In this document: positions 1-5,999 of the stretch, piece by piece | Numbering within the stretch: the stretch's first letter is position 1 | How the letters are laid out: every line of letters begins with the position of its first letter | Assembly (NCBI GenBank): GCA_900556515.1 | Contig: USPH01000029.1 | Coordinates: 1 to 10,152 of the forward strand | Reading direction: 5' to 3' | DNA: 10,152 nt | DNA from: an uncultured Collinsella sp. | Lineage (GTDB): Bacteria; Actinomycetota; Coriobacteriia; Coriobacteriales; Coriobacteriaceae | Translations under genes and position numbers: made by a program | The notes under the pieces: generated by a model | Told to the model about the DNA's origin: nothing | Database searches by the model: none | What the model saw: only the letters and a program-made list of their open reading frames with translations

Positions 1-29
1 CGGCAGCGTCAGATGTGTATAAGAGACAG
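1..29. other. Residual Nextera read-1 adapter, not genomic
   Basis: These bases match the Nextera/Tn5 read-1 adapter: part of the CGGCAGCGTC tail followed by the 19-base mosaic end AGATGTGTATAAGAGACAG. Genomic sequence starts at about base 30. The matching partner adapter is at the other end of the contig, so this is untrimmed library sequence and not a natural Tn5/IS50 end. No biological meaning should be read into the boundary. Confidence 0.97.
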
Positions 30-811
30 CGGTTGCCGCCCACCCACAGCACCGCCACCTCGGCGATGTTCATCAAAAAGAAGCTGGAGCTGTCGAGACC
101 CACAAACAGGTGATTGACCTTGATGGCATTGGCCGCGTAATCGCTAAACACCTCGTCCAGGCGCTGCTCCTCGTGGTGCTCCTTGTTAAATGCTCGAATG
201 ACGCGCACGCCCACGATGTTCTCGCGCAGCACCACGTTCATGCGGTCGATAAAGCTCTGCAGGCGCATAAAGATCGGCGCGGCGTTGGACACGGTAAAGA
301 CCGCCGCCACCAGCACGATCGCAACGACCACGCCCAGCAGCGTGCCCATGGCGGGGTCGATAAACCAGGCAAAGATGATGCCCGCCACGGCCAAGAACGG
401 CACGGGCAGCACCAGCTGAATCGTCTGCAGAATCGCCTGCTGAATCACGTTGATGTCGTTGAGCGAGCGCGTAATCATCGAACCCGTGCCAAAGCGCTCA
501 AAGTCGCTGGCGGACAGCTCGAGCGACTTGTCGTACACGGCATTGCGGATATCGCAGGCCACGTTGGCGGCCAGGCGCGCCGAAAGATAGCAGCCCAGCA
601 CCGTGCCGCCGCTGGCCATGCCGGTCGCGATAAGCATGTACAGGCCGTTGCGTAAAATATAGTCGATATCGCCCGTGGTAATACCGGTGTTGACCATGTT
701 CGCCAGCATCGTGGGAACCAACAGCGTACCGACGTTATCTATCAGCACCGCAAACAGCGTCACCGCAATCAGCCCGCGATACGGCCTCATAAACCTCATT
801 AAGAGTCGCAT
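30..811 (-). CDS. ABC exporter half-transporter, transmembrane part (partial, C-terminus missing)
   Basis: This is the N-terminal 260 residues of an ABC exporter subunit that would use ATP hydrolysis to move a substrate, often a drug, lipid or peptide, out across the cytoplasmic membrane. The start is ATG at 811-809, preceded by AGGGGAG. Hydrophobic segments lie near residues 12-40, 52-80, 133-151, 153-175 and 235-257. Typical exporter landmarks are TGSMITRSLNDINVIQ (about 109-124) and RENIVGVRVIRAF (about 196-208), the coupling and intracellular loop region of the MsbA/LmrA/BmrA-type fold. The ATPase domain with Walker A, signature and Walker B motifs would follow but lies beyond the contig end. 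Its start overlaps the last 13 bases of the upstream MarR gene, which suggests translational coupling and control of the exporter by that regulator. The substrate cannot be told. Such genes often come as two tandem half-transporters, so a partner may lie beyond the edge. Confidence 0.92.
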
Positions 812-1299
812 GTCTCCCCTTCGCTCTTATCGTCAGCCTCGTTCTCAGCGGCCACTTGCCGTTTAAATGCCTCGCACTCTTCGTTAAGAACATGGGAGAA
901 CTTACCGACCAAGCGCATGATCTCGCGCTGTTCCCACGGCTCGAGCGCCTCGAATGCCTGTTGCTCGGCTTTTTGCGCTGGCAACGCGTAGCGCTTGGCA
1001 AACCGCACGCCTTCTTCGGTTAGTCGCACAACCTTGTTCTTACGACTACCTTCGGCAAACTCCAACGTCGCAAGCCCTCGCGCCCTAAGCGTCTTGATCG
1101 CCGAATTGATGGTCTGTTTGCTGTAGAACCATTCACTCGTCAGCCGACTCACGGCAACGCTTCCGCCCGCCGCACTCGTGTCGACGAGCATCCAGTAGGC
1201 GCAGTCCGAAAGACCGCAGGCGCGCGCGAACTCCGAATAGATACGGACAAGCCCGTTGAGCATCCGGTCGAAATCGACCGGGCTAACTGCACTATTCAT
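799..1299 (-). CDS. MarR-family transcriptional regulator
   Basis: A 166-residue winged-helix regulator, the usual length for MarR proteins. The first helix region is followed by the recognition segment around SRLTSEWFYSKQTINSAIKTLRARGL (about 52-77) and a wing with SRKNKVVRLTEEG (about 84-96), which matches the basic MarR wing that enters the minor groove. The long C-terminal helix supplies the dimer interface, and the tail is acidic. I chose ATG at 1299-1297 because GGTGGGAG lies just before it. An in-frame start at 1377 would have no ribosome site and would run through the promoter and the direct repeats. The gene overlaps the downstream exporter by 13 bases. By analogy with MarR/exporter pairs it probably represses its own operon and is released by a small ligand, but the ligand is unknown. 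Confidence 0.9.
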   Translation of the reverse strand: MNSAVSPVDFDRMLNGLVRIYSEFARACGLSDCAYWMLVDTSAAGGSVAVSRLTSEWFYSKQTINSAIKTLRARGLATLEFAEGSRKNKVVRLTEEGVRFAKRYALPAQKAEQQAFEALEPWEQREIMRLVGKFSHVLNEECEAFKRQVAAENEADDKSEGETCDS

Positions 1300-1316
1300 C
1301 TCTCCCACCATTCTAT

Positions 1317-1366
1317 AGTCCGAGTTTTGACCAATTAATATCTCTACATTAGTCCGAGTTTTGACT
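1317..1366. promoter_or_regulatory. Direct-repeat operator candidate in the MarR leader
   Basis: The 15-mer AGTCCGAGTTTTGAC occurs twice, at 1317-1331 and 1351-1365, with a period of 34 bp. The second copy extends to AGTC-N8-GACT, giving short inverted arms. The copies sit 18-67 bases upstream of the marR start. On the minus strand a possible promoter is TTGACG (1373-1368), a 17-base spacer holding one copy, then TAATGT (1350-1345), with the other copy just downstream. Repressor binding there would block transcription. The promoter assignment is weak; the repeat itself is certain. Confidence 0.6.
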
Positions 1367-1416
1367 ATCGTCAACAAGCTCGTTGTTTATGGTCGGCTCT
1401 ACATAAGCATATCGAC

Positions 1417-1452
1417 AAAAAAGACCGCCGGCGCGGGGGCGGCGCCGGCGGT
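1417..1452 (-). terminator. Rho-independent terminator of the 96-residue gene
   Basis: A perfect 11-bp GC-rich stem (1424-1434 with 1442-1452, arm ACCGCCGGCGC) closes a 7-base loop. Read on the minus strand it is followed by CTTTTTT (1423-1417). It lies 26 bases after the stop of the small gene and separates it from the marR promoter. Confidence 0.93.
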
Positions 1453-1478
1453 TGCGAGAGAATATCGAGTGTTGGCTG

Positions 1479-1769
1479 TTAAGCAGCGACGGCCTCGTAG
1501 ACCGTAGCGCCCGAGAAGCTGTCGTGCAGGCTCTTGCCGCAGATCCACGGCAGTTCGACGACCTCGCAGACCGTGTTGACCAGCTCGGAGCAGTCAGTAA
1601 AGTGGCCCTTATCGTTGAGGGCCTCGCAATCCTGAACACGCCAATAGCCATCGGTGTGCGTGATGTAGTACTCGTGATCGTTAATCGACACGAAAGCGCG
1701 CGTCTTGGAACGCAGCAGCTTCAGAAATCCTTCGAAGTCGGTCTCGACGACATCTCCAGCCTGGAACAT
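1479..1769 (-). CDS. Hypothetical protein, 96 residues, four cysteines
   Basis: I do not recognise a family. The gene is well supported: GGGAGGT sits six bases before the ATG at 1769-1767, and a strong terminator follows the stop. The product is a small acidic, soluble-looking protein with no signal peptide or membrane segment. It has an N-terminal stretch MFQAGDVVETDFEGFLKLLR, an aromatic-rich middle (EYYITHTDGYWRVQDCEAL, about 33-51) and four cysteines at about 48, 60, 68 and 77. The alternating hydrophobic pattern suggests a small mixed alpha/beta fold. The cysteines could bind metal or form disulfides, but their spacing (C-x11-C-x7-C-x8-C) matches no ribbon I know. It is monocistronic, with its own leader and terminator, so it is probably expressed independently of its neighbours. 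Confidence 0.82.
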   Translation of the reverse strand: MFQAGDVVETDFEGFLKLLRSKTRAFVSINDHEYYITHTDGYWRVQDCEALNDKGHFTDCSELVNTVCEVVELPWICGKSLHDSFSGATVYEAVAA

Positions 1770-2063
1770 GATGTTACCTCCCGGCCCGGCGCCACCATGG
1801 CGCGTTGATAAACGTTGATACTCCTTTAGTAAAACCTTTATCAGAGCTTATGCGCGCATCATTTAGGCAAGTGGTAAAAAACCGCAGGGTAGACGGGATA
1901 AAACGTTTAACCATCCCATTTGTTTGTCACATTCTGAAGGTACTTTTATGCAAACCTACTTTCCCAATTGGAATCTATCCTTTTGGCCGGGCAATTGACC
2001 GTCTATCGTTTGAGCCCGACGGGTATGAACGGGGCATCTGCAACGCCACTACAAGGAGACACC
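1770..2063. promoter_or_regulatory. Divergent intergenic region between the 96-residue gene and the nitroreductase gene
   Basis: This 294-base stretch is more AT-rich than its surroundings and contains no credible gene. It must hold two divergent promoters. For the plus-strand gene a weak candidate is TTGTCA (1924-1929), a 17-base spacer and TATGCA (1947-1952). On the other side I see short palindromes: ATGCGCGCAT (1850-1859), the repeat TTGATA-AACG-TTGATA (1805-1820), and GCGCC-ACCAT-GGCGC (1789-1803) in the leader of the small gene. None matches a regulator site I can name. Confidence 0.4.
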
Positions 2064-2585
2064 ATGGAGACTATCGAAGCGCTCATCCACCGCCGCAGCT
2101 GCCGCAAATACAGCGATCGTCCCGTCGAGGCCGAAAAACTTGCACGTATTATCGAAGCCGGCCAATATGCACCGAGCGGCATGGGCCGCCAACCGGTGAC
2201 GTTTGTCGCCGTCACCGACCCCGCGACCGTCGAGCGTCTCTCACAGCTCAACGCCCAGGTCATGGGCAGCAACAGCGACCCCTTCTATGGCGCCAAGACC
2301 GTTGTGGTGGTACTGGTCGACCGCAGCGTGCCCACGTATCTGGAAGACGGCTCGCTCGCCATGGGCAACTTGCTCAACGCCGCCTATGCACTGGGTGTCG
2401 ATTCGTGCTGGATTCACCGCGCGCACGAGGTCTTTGACTCGCCCGAGGGCCTGGAGCTGCTGGCCAGCTGGGGCCTGCCCGCCGACGGCAACCTGCGCGG
2501 TGTCGGTCACTGCATTCTGGGCTATGCCGAGGACACGCTACCCGAGCCCAAATCCCGCCGCGACAACGTGGTGTATGTAAAGTAA
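2064..2585 (+). CDS. Nitroreductase-family flavoprotein (NAD(P)H oxidoreductase)
   Basis: A 173-residue protein of the FMN-dependent nitroreductase superfamily, usually a cytoplasmic homodimer that reduces nitro compounds, quinones or other small acceptors with NAD(P)H. Family landmarks are the N-terminal RRSCRKY (about 10-16; arginines and serine contact the FMN phosphate), APSGMGRQP (about 36-44; flavin site), and DGSLAMGNLLNAAYALGVDSCWIH (about 95-118; the helix and strand of the core). VGHCILGYAED (about 147-157) corresponds to the usual late strand ending in a Gly-Tyr. I chose the start at 2064 because AAGGAGA precedes it by six bases; an in-frame start at 1968 has no ribosome site. It stands alone, with a hairpin after the stop. 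The natural substrate cannot be inferred. Confidence 0.93.
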   Translation: METIEALIHRRSCRKYSDRPVEAEKLARIIEAGQYAPSGMGRQPVTFVAVTDPATVERLSQLNAQVMGSNSDPFYGAKTVVVVLVDRSVPTYLEDGSLAMGNLLNAAYALGVDSCWIHRAHEVFDSPEGLELLASWGLPADGNLRGVGHCILGYAEDTLPEPKSRRDNVVYVK

Positions 2586-2590
2586 TTAGT

Positions 2591-2614
2591 TCCGCCGTTC
2601 TAACGAACGGCGGA
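2591..2614. terminator. Hairpin between convergent genes, probable bidirectional terminator
   Basis: A perfect 10-bp stem (TCCGCCGTTC at 2591-2600 with GAACGGCGGA at 2605-2614) closes a TAAC tetraloop. It starts six bases after the nitroreductase stop and lies 13 bases beyond the stop of the converging minus-strand gene. Neither side has a good T tract, so it may terminate weakly or mainly protect the 3' ends. Confidence 0.65.
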
Positions 2615-2626
2615 CCCGCTCGCAAC

Positions 2627-3202
2627 TTATCTTGCCGGTGGAGTTGTCGTCGTTTCGTTCGTGTGGGTCGTTTCGGCGCCGTCGCCCTGTTCGCCGTCGT
2701 CCTTTTGAGCGTCGGCGATGGTGGAGGCTGCCGCAACGATACCGCGCTGGGGCGCGACGCCCGTCTGGGTCTGAGCGCCCTCAACAATTTCTGTGCCTGC
2801 ATGCGCGAGCTCGGGCGATTTAAACACTGCGTCCAAGTTGGCGCCGCCGCCGGCGTAGCCAAGCGCAGCGAGTGCGATGACGATCACTGCAACGACGACC
2901 GCGATCGGAACATAGCGATGCCAACCAGCCGGATTGAGTCCGCTGCGACGAGCCGCCCCGCGGCTGATGTAACCGAGCGTTCCGTCGTGCTTGAGCTTTG
3001 AGCCCACCACGCGTTTGCGGCCCCGCAACGAAGACTCTGCCTGCATGGCCAAGCGGGCGCCTGCCGAAGGATAGCCGTATTTAGTGCGTTTGAACGAGCC
3101 GTCAAACCCCGAGGCGTGTTTGCCCCACGTCACCGATGTCGTGCGTCGGTTGACCGGCGCGGCACTCCGCCTTCTGCGGCTCGGTTTTGTAGTCTCAGCC
3201 AT
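2627..3202 (-). CDS. Hypothetical basic single-pass membrane protein
   Basis: A 191-residue protein of unknown function. The first 95 residues are strongly basic (RRRR near residue 9 and many further Lys/Arg), then comes one clear membrane segment at about 97-117 (YVPIAVVVAVIVIALAALGY). After it is a hydrophilic tail of about 75 residues, rich in Ala, Thr, Gly, Glu and Asp and ending TTTTPPAR. By the positive-inside rule the basic half is cytoplasmic and the tail is outside. I chose ATG at 3202-3200, preceded by GCGGGGG; a GTG start at 3256 has no ribosome site. There is no catalytic motif. The basic cytoplasmic part could bind nucleic acid or membrane lipids and the tail could be in the cell wall, but this is inference. 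It lies 84 bases downstream of the Fis-type regulator on the same strand. Confidence 0.78.
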   Translation of the reverse strand: MAETTKPSRRRRSAAPVNRRTTSVTWGKHASGFDGSFKRTKYGYPSAGARLAMQAESSLRGRKRVVGSKLKHDGTLGYISRGAARRSGLNPAGWHRYVPIAVVVAVIVIALAALGYAGGGANLDAVFKSPELAHAGTEIVEGAQTQTGVAPQRGIVAAASTIADAQKDDGEQGDGAETTHTNETTTTPPAR

Positions 3203-3246
3203 ACGCCCCCGCACGCCGTAACCAAATCGAAACAATAACGCTTTGG

Positions 3247-3252
3247 ACTGTA
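3247..3252 (-). promoter_or_regulatory. Possible extended -10 element for the membrane-protein gene
   Basis: On the minus strand GTGCTACAGT holds TACAGT preceded by TGC, an extended -10 arrangement, about 45 bases upstream of the chosen start. It resembles the better TGCTACAAT before the lacI-type gene in this window. No clear -35 is present, and the gene could instead be read from upstream. Confidence 0.3.
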
Positions 3253-3286
3253 GCACACGCGTCGCGCGCGGTCACGGGCGCCTCGC

Positions 3287-4504
3287 TCAACGGTCATCGT
3301 CCTTCAGCAAGCGCCACAGCGTTGTTCGGCTTATGCCCAGCACCTCCGCCGCACGGCTTCGGTTGCCATGGAGATGATCTACAACCAGATGCGCGATATC
3401 TCGCTCGGTATCGGTCAGCGGTCGCAGGATATACAGGTCGCTTTCGAGTGTCGGGGCGCCAAAGGTTGCGGTCTTAATCACGTCCTCTTGGGCTAGCACT
3501 TCCTCCGCCACAGCGCGATCCACCGTGCCCGCCCCCACCAATATATACAGTCGTTCCGAGACCTCGCGGAGCTGCAGATAATTGCGCGGCCAGCGGTAAG
3601 CATCGAGCGCCTTCGTCGCCGCGGCAGACAGCGTGGGCGCTGCCGTCCCAAATGCACCAGCGAGATATTCCAAATAGCGCGCAACCTTCGTTGACGCGGC
3701 CCCCTGCTCGACGATTGCCGGCGCCACGCTCACCGCACAGGCGAAGCGCTCGGTCACAAAGGCGGCTTGATCACTTTCGCTGCCGCCCGGCATGTCATTC
3801 GCCGTCAGCACCACATGGCAGCGCGTCGCCAACGCGGTGTCGGCCATCGTGGAAACGAGCTCGCGAAGGCGCTGGGGGCCAACCGCATTCCAGCCCGCAA
3901 TGCAAAGTGTCAGCCCCGTTTGGAACAACGGCGATTCGGCGCTTTTGAGCACGTGGCGCCAACCGCGATCGGTAAGCTCATCGAGCGCAACGGCAACAAA
4001 GGGTTGATCGGCAAAAGGACCGTCCAGATAGAGGCGCTTGGCGATCTCGACCTGACCCGCTCCCAGCTCGCCCTCGAGCATAAGGGGCACGCCGCGCGCG
4101 TAGCTCTCGGCGACCGGCGCAGCTACCGAGGCCGCCCCCTCAACGATGCCGTACGCGCTCGATTCGTAGCGGGCCTCAACTTCGTCGGCGTTGAGCCACT
4201 CGATGCCCGCATGTGCCGCGGCGCCGCGCACCTCGCGGACCACGACGACCCAAAGGCCCCCGCCCTCTTTGTCGGTGGGGCGAACGGTCAGGCTCAGGCG
4301 CGTACCCGCACGCCCCATAACCAGACGCGCGCCGCCTCCTATACGGTCGAGGCGCTCAGCGACAAAAGCCGCCACATCCCGCTCAAGCGCCGCGTCATTC
4401 ATAGTCGAAATCACGACGTCCCCACGCGCATCGATTGCCAATGCCGAGGCCCCGGCAGCAGCCAGGGCCTCGGTCAAGATGTTCAGCTTGGCATCGCTAT
4501 TCAT
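3287..4504 (-). CDS. Fis-type regulator with degenerate sigma-54-activator AAA+ domain
   Basis: A 405-residue transcriptional regulator. Residues 1-110 form a small N-terminal sensory-like domain. Residues about 135-345 follow the outline of a sigma-54 activator AAA+ domain: GELGAGQ (145-151) where Walker A should be, QPFVAVALDEL (167-177), TERFACAVSVAP (251-262) and YRWPRNYLQLREV (303-315, the usual WPGNVREL). The C-terminus (about 362-405) is a Fis-type helix-turn-helix, GNRSRAAEVLGISRTTLWRLL. The Walker A lysine is Gln, the Walker B Asp-Glu is absent (LTLCIAGWNAVG, 198-209) and there is no GAFTGA loop, so it probably cannot hydrolyse ATP or open sigma-54 promoters. I infer a classical DNA-binding repressor or activator. 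The start at 4504 is chosen on AGGGGC five to six bases upstream. It lies downstream of the YeiH gene on the same strand. Confidence 0.85.
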   Translation of the reverse strand: MNSDAKLNILTEALAAAGASALAIDARGDVVISTMNDAALERDVAAFVAERLDRIGGGARLVMGRAGTRLSLTVRPTDKEGGGLWVVVVREVRGAAAHAGIEWLNADEVEARYESSAYGIVEGAASVAAPVAESYARGVPLMLEGELGAGQVEIAKRLYLDGPFADQPFVAVALDELTDRGWRHVLKSAESPLFQTGLTLCIAGWNAVGPQRLRELVSTMADTALATRCHVVLTANDMPGGSESDQAAFVTERFACAVSVAPAIVEQGAASTKVARYLEYLAGAFGTAAPTLSAAATKALDAYRWPRNYLQLREVSERLYILVGAGTVDRAVAEEVLAQEDVIKTATFGAPTLESDLYILRPLTDTERDIAHLVVDHLHGNRSRAAEVLGISRTTLWRLLKDDDR

Positions 4505-4540
4505 GATTTGCCCCTGTCCGCGGCGACGTGCAACCGCCGA

Positions 4541-4554
4541 CGGTCGCACGACCG
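4541..4554. promoter_or_regulatory. Perfect palindrome upstream of the Fis-type regulator, operator candidate
   Basis: CGGTCG-CA-CGACCG is a perfect 6-bp inverted repeat with a two-base centre, 37 bases before the regulator start. A second short palindrome, TTCAA-AA-TTGAA, is at 4560-4571. Both lie downstream of a possible -10 element TATAGT (minus strand, about 4594-4589) that lacks a clear -35. This position would suit autorepression by a dimeric regulator. Low GC is not a factor, as the surrounding DNA is GC-rich and a chance 12-base match is possible. Confidence 0.45.
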
Positions 4555-4630
4555 AGTGTTTCAAAATTGAACGATATTGCTCACCAAACACTATAGGGCA
4601 GAAGGGGCTGCGCTGCGAGTATATGAGTTG

Positions 4631-4767
4631 CCCCGCATCGCCATCCTGGCGGGGCGATAAGAGCTCTTCGGGACTTATAAACCTGCGGACAAGCCATACC
4701 CGCAAGAGCTCCTATCGCTCCACCTCAGGCGTGCGGCAGCCAGCACGCAGCACGCAAATCGGCTGCC
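4631..4767. repeat. Structured intergenic element with a long inverted repeat
   Basis: The main arms are GGGGCGATAAGAGCTCTT (4651-4668) and AAGAGCTCCTATCGCTCC (4704-4721): 16 Watson-Crick pairs, one G-U wobble and one mismatch over 18 positions, on either strand. Inside the 35-base loop a second stem pairs TGCGG (4684-4688) with CCGCA (4700-4704). Two more inverted repeats flank it: CCCCGC/GCGGGG (4631-4636 with 4649-4654), which shares bases with the main stem, and GGCAGCC/GGCTGCC (4735-4741 with 4761-4767). There is no T tract, so it is not a simple terminator. It lies between the yeiH stop and the regulator start. It may be a structured leader, a processed spacer or a repeat element; strand and role are undecided. 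Confidence 0.6.
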
Positions 4768-4771
4768 TTGC

Positions 4772-5806
4772 CTACCAGATTCCCAGCACGTGCTGCATTC
4801 CCAAGCTCATGCACGCAATGCCAATCCAGCAGCAAAAGCCCAGCGCAATGGGCTTACCACCCTTTTTGACCAGCTCGACGATATCGGTATTAAAGCCAAT
4901 AGCCGCCATGGCCATCACGATAAAGAACTTCGACAGTTCCTTGATGGGCGCCGTGATGGACACGGGAAGCTGAAACACCGTGGTGACCACGCTCGCCAGC
5001 ACAAAGAACAGGACAAACATCGGAAAAGCCCGCTTAAACGAGAAGGTATTTTTGGCATCGCCGCCGGCCTTGCGTGCCAGACGCATCTGCCAACAAGCAA
5101 GCGCCAGCGTGATGGGAATGATGGCCAGCGTCCTGGTGAGCTTAACAACCGTGGCGCTCTCAAGCACATTGGCACCGGGATGCATGCTGTCCCAAGCGCT
5201 CGCCGCAGCCGTTACGGACGAAGTGTCGTTGATGGCGGTACCGGCAAACAGGCCAAAGCCCTCGTTGGTCAGGCCGAGCATACCGCCGAGCGTCGGAAAC
5301 ACGAGCGCCGCGATAACGTTAAACAGGAAGATGACCGAGATGGCCTGGGCGATTTCGCGATCGTCGGCATCAATGACAGGTGCGGTCGCAGCGATGGCCG
5401 AGCCACCGCAAATCGACGAACCCACACCCACAAGCGTCGCAATCTTGCCCGGCACGTTCATGACGCGGCAGAGCACAAAGGCGATGACAAGCGAGGTCGA
5501 GATCGTCGCCACGATAATCGGCAGCGACTGGGCACCCTTGGACAGAATCTGGGAGAGGTTCATGCCAAAGCCAAGCAGGATAACCGCGTACTGCAAGACT
5601 TTTTTGGACGTATAGGTAACACCGGCGGCGAGCTGTTCGCGGCGATTCTTGGGAAAGATGAGCGCCAGGACCATGCCAAAGAGGATGGCAAATACCGGCC
5701 CGCCGACCACCTCAATTTGTTTGCCGAGCAGCGTTGCGGGGATAGCGATGATCAGGCAGAACAAGACGCCCTTCCAGCGCTCGCGTACGGTATTCGCCAG
5801 TTGCAT
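4772..5806 (-). CDS. yeiH: YeiH-family (UPF0324) putative sulfate-type exporter, membrane protein
   Basis: A 344-residue polytopic membrane protein of the YeiH/PSE family. Full length is usual, with about 10 hydrophobic segments and a short basic N-terminus. Two conserved glycine-rich signatures are clear: VGVGSSICGGSAIAATAPVI (126-145) and AGTAINDTSSVTAA (188-201), probably re-entrant or broken-helix elements of an inverted-repeat fold. The family is named putative sulfate exporter because some members lie with sulfonate or cysteine metabolism genes; the substrate is not firmly established and nothing here fixes it. The start is supported by AAGGA seven bases upstream of ATG 5806-5804. It diverges from a GntR/FCD regulator across 193 bases and is followed on the same strand by the Fis-type regulator, so both may control it. 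Confidence 0.93.
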   Translation of the reverse strand: MQLANTVRERWKGVLFCLIIAIPATLLGKQIEVVGGPVFAILFGMVLALIFPKNRREQLAAGVTYTSKKVLQYAVILLGFGMNLSQILSKGAQSLPIIVATISTSLVIAFVLCRVMNVPGKIATLVGVGSSICGGSAIAATAPVIDADDREIAQAISVIFLFNVIAALVFPTLGGMLGLTNEGFGLFAGTAINDTSSVTAAASAWDSMHPGANVLESATVVKLTRTLAIIPITLALACWQMRLARKAGGDAKNTFSFKRAFPMFVLFFVLASVVTTVFQLPVSITAPIKELSKFFIVMAMAAIGFNTDIVELVKKGGKPIALGFCCWIGIACMSLGMQHVLGIW

Positions 5807-5999
5807 ATGGGGTTCCTTCTTTCTCTTTCACGTTTGCGACGGCTTATGATACGGCAACATTGGGCATAGCCTTGCGCAAATACAGACTAAGATGCCGCAA
5901 TAGTTCCCGGGCGACAGCCGAATTACTCACCGCGGAGAGCTGATTCGCGGCATAATAAACAACTGACATATGAGTTTGATAGAACGGTTGCGAGGCACT
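5807..5999. promoter_or_regulatory. Divergent yeiH/gntR promoter region
   Basis: The stretch is AT-richer near both ends. A plus-strand -10 candidate CATAAT (5951-5956) would start transcription near 5963, which fits a GntR start at 6000 rather than 5970. An inverted repeat CCGCG/CGCGG (5930-5934 with 5946-5950) lies just upstream of it and could be an operator. I see no convincing -35 on either strand. Confidence 0.35.

Noticed and set aside
1..29. Tn5/IS50 mosaic ends suggesting a real composite transposon with the bottom end at 10123-10152
   Set aside because: The mosaic ends continue into synthetic Nextera adapter tails at the extreme contig ends, so they are library sequence.
110..655. 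Plus-strand open frame in the first kilobase
   Set aside because: It is the His/Arg-rich shadow of the ABC exporter coding strand.
4651..4721. Purine-type riboswitch on the minus strand (TATGGC and GGTTTATAA in the loop)
   Set aside because: Only a few loop bases resemble the motif, the three-way junction is not formed and the downstream genes are not purine-related, so I treat it as an unassigned structured element.
4790..5869. Plus-strand open frame antisense to yeiH
   Set aside because: It encodes a charged, low-complexity product, whereas the opposite strand gives a full-length YeiH with membrane segments and signature motifs.
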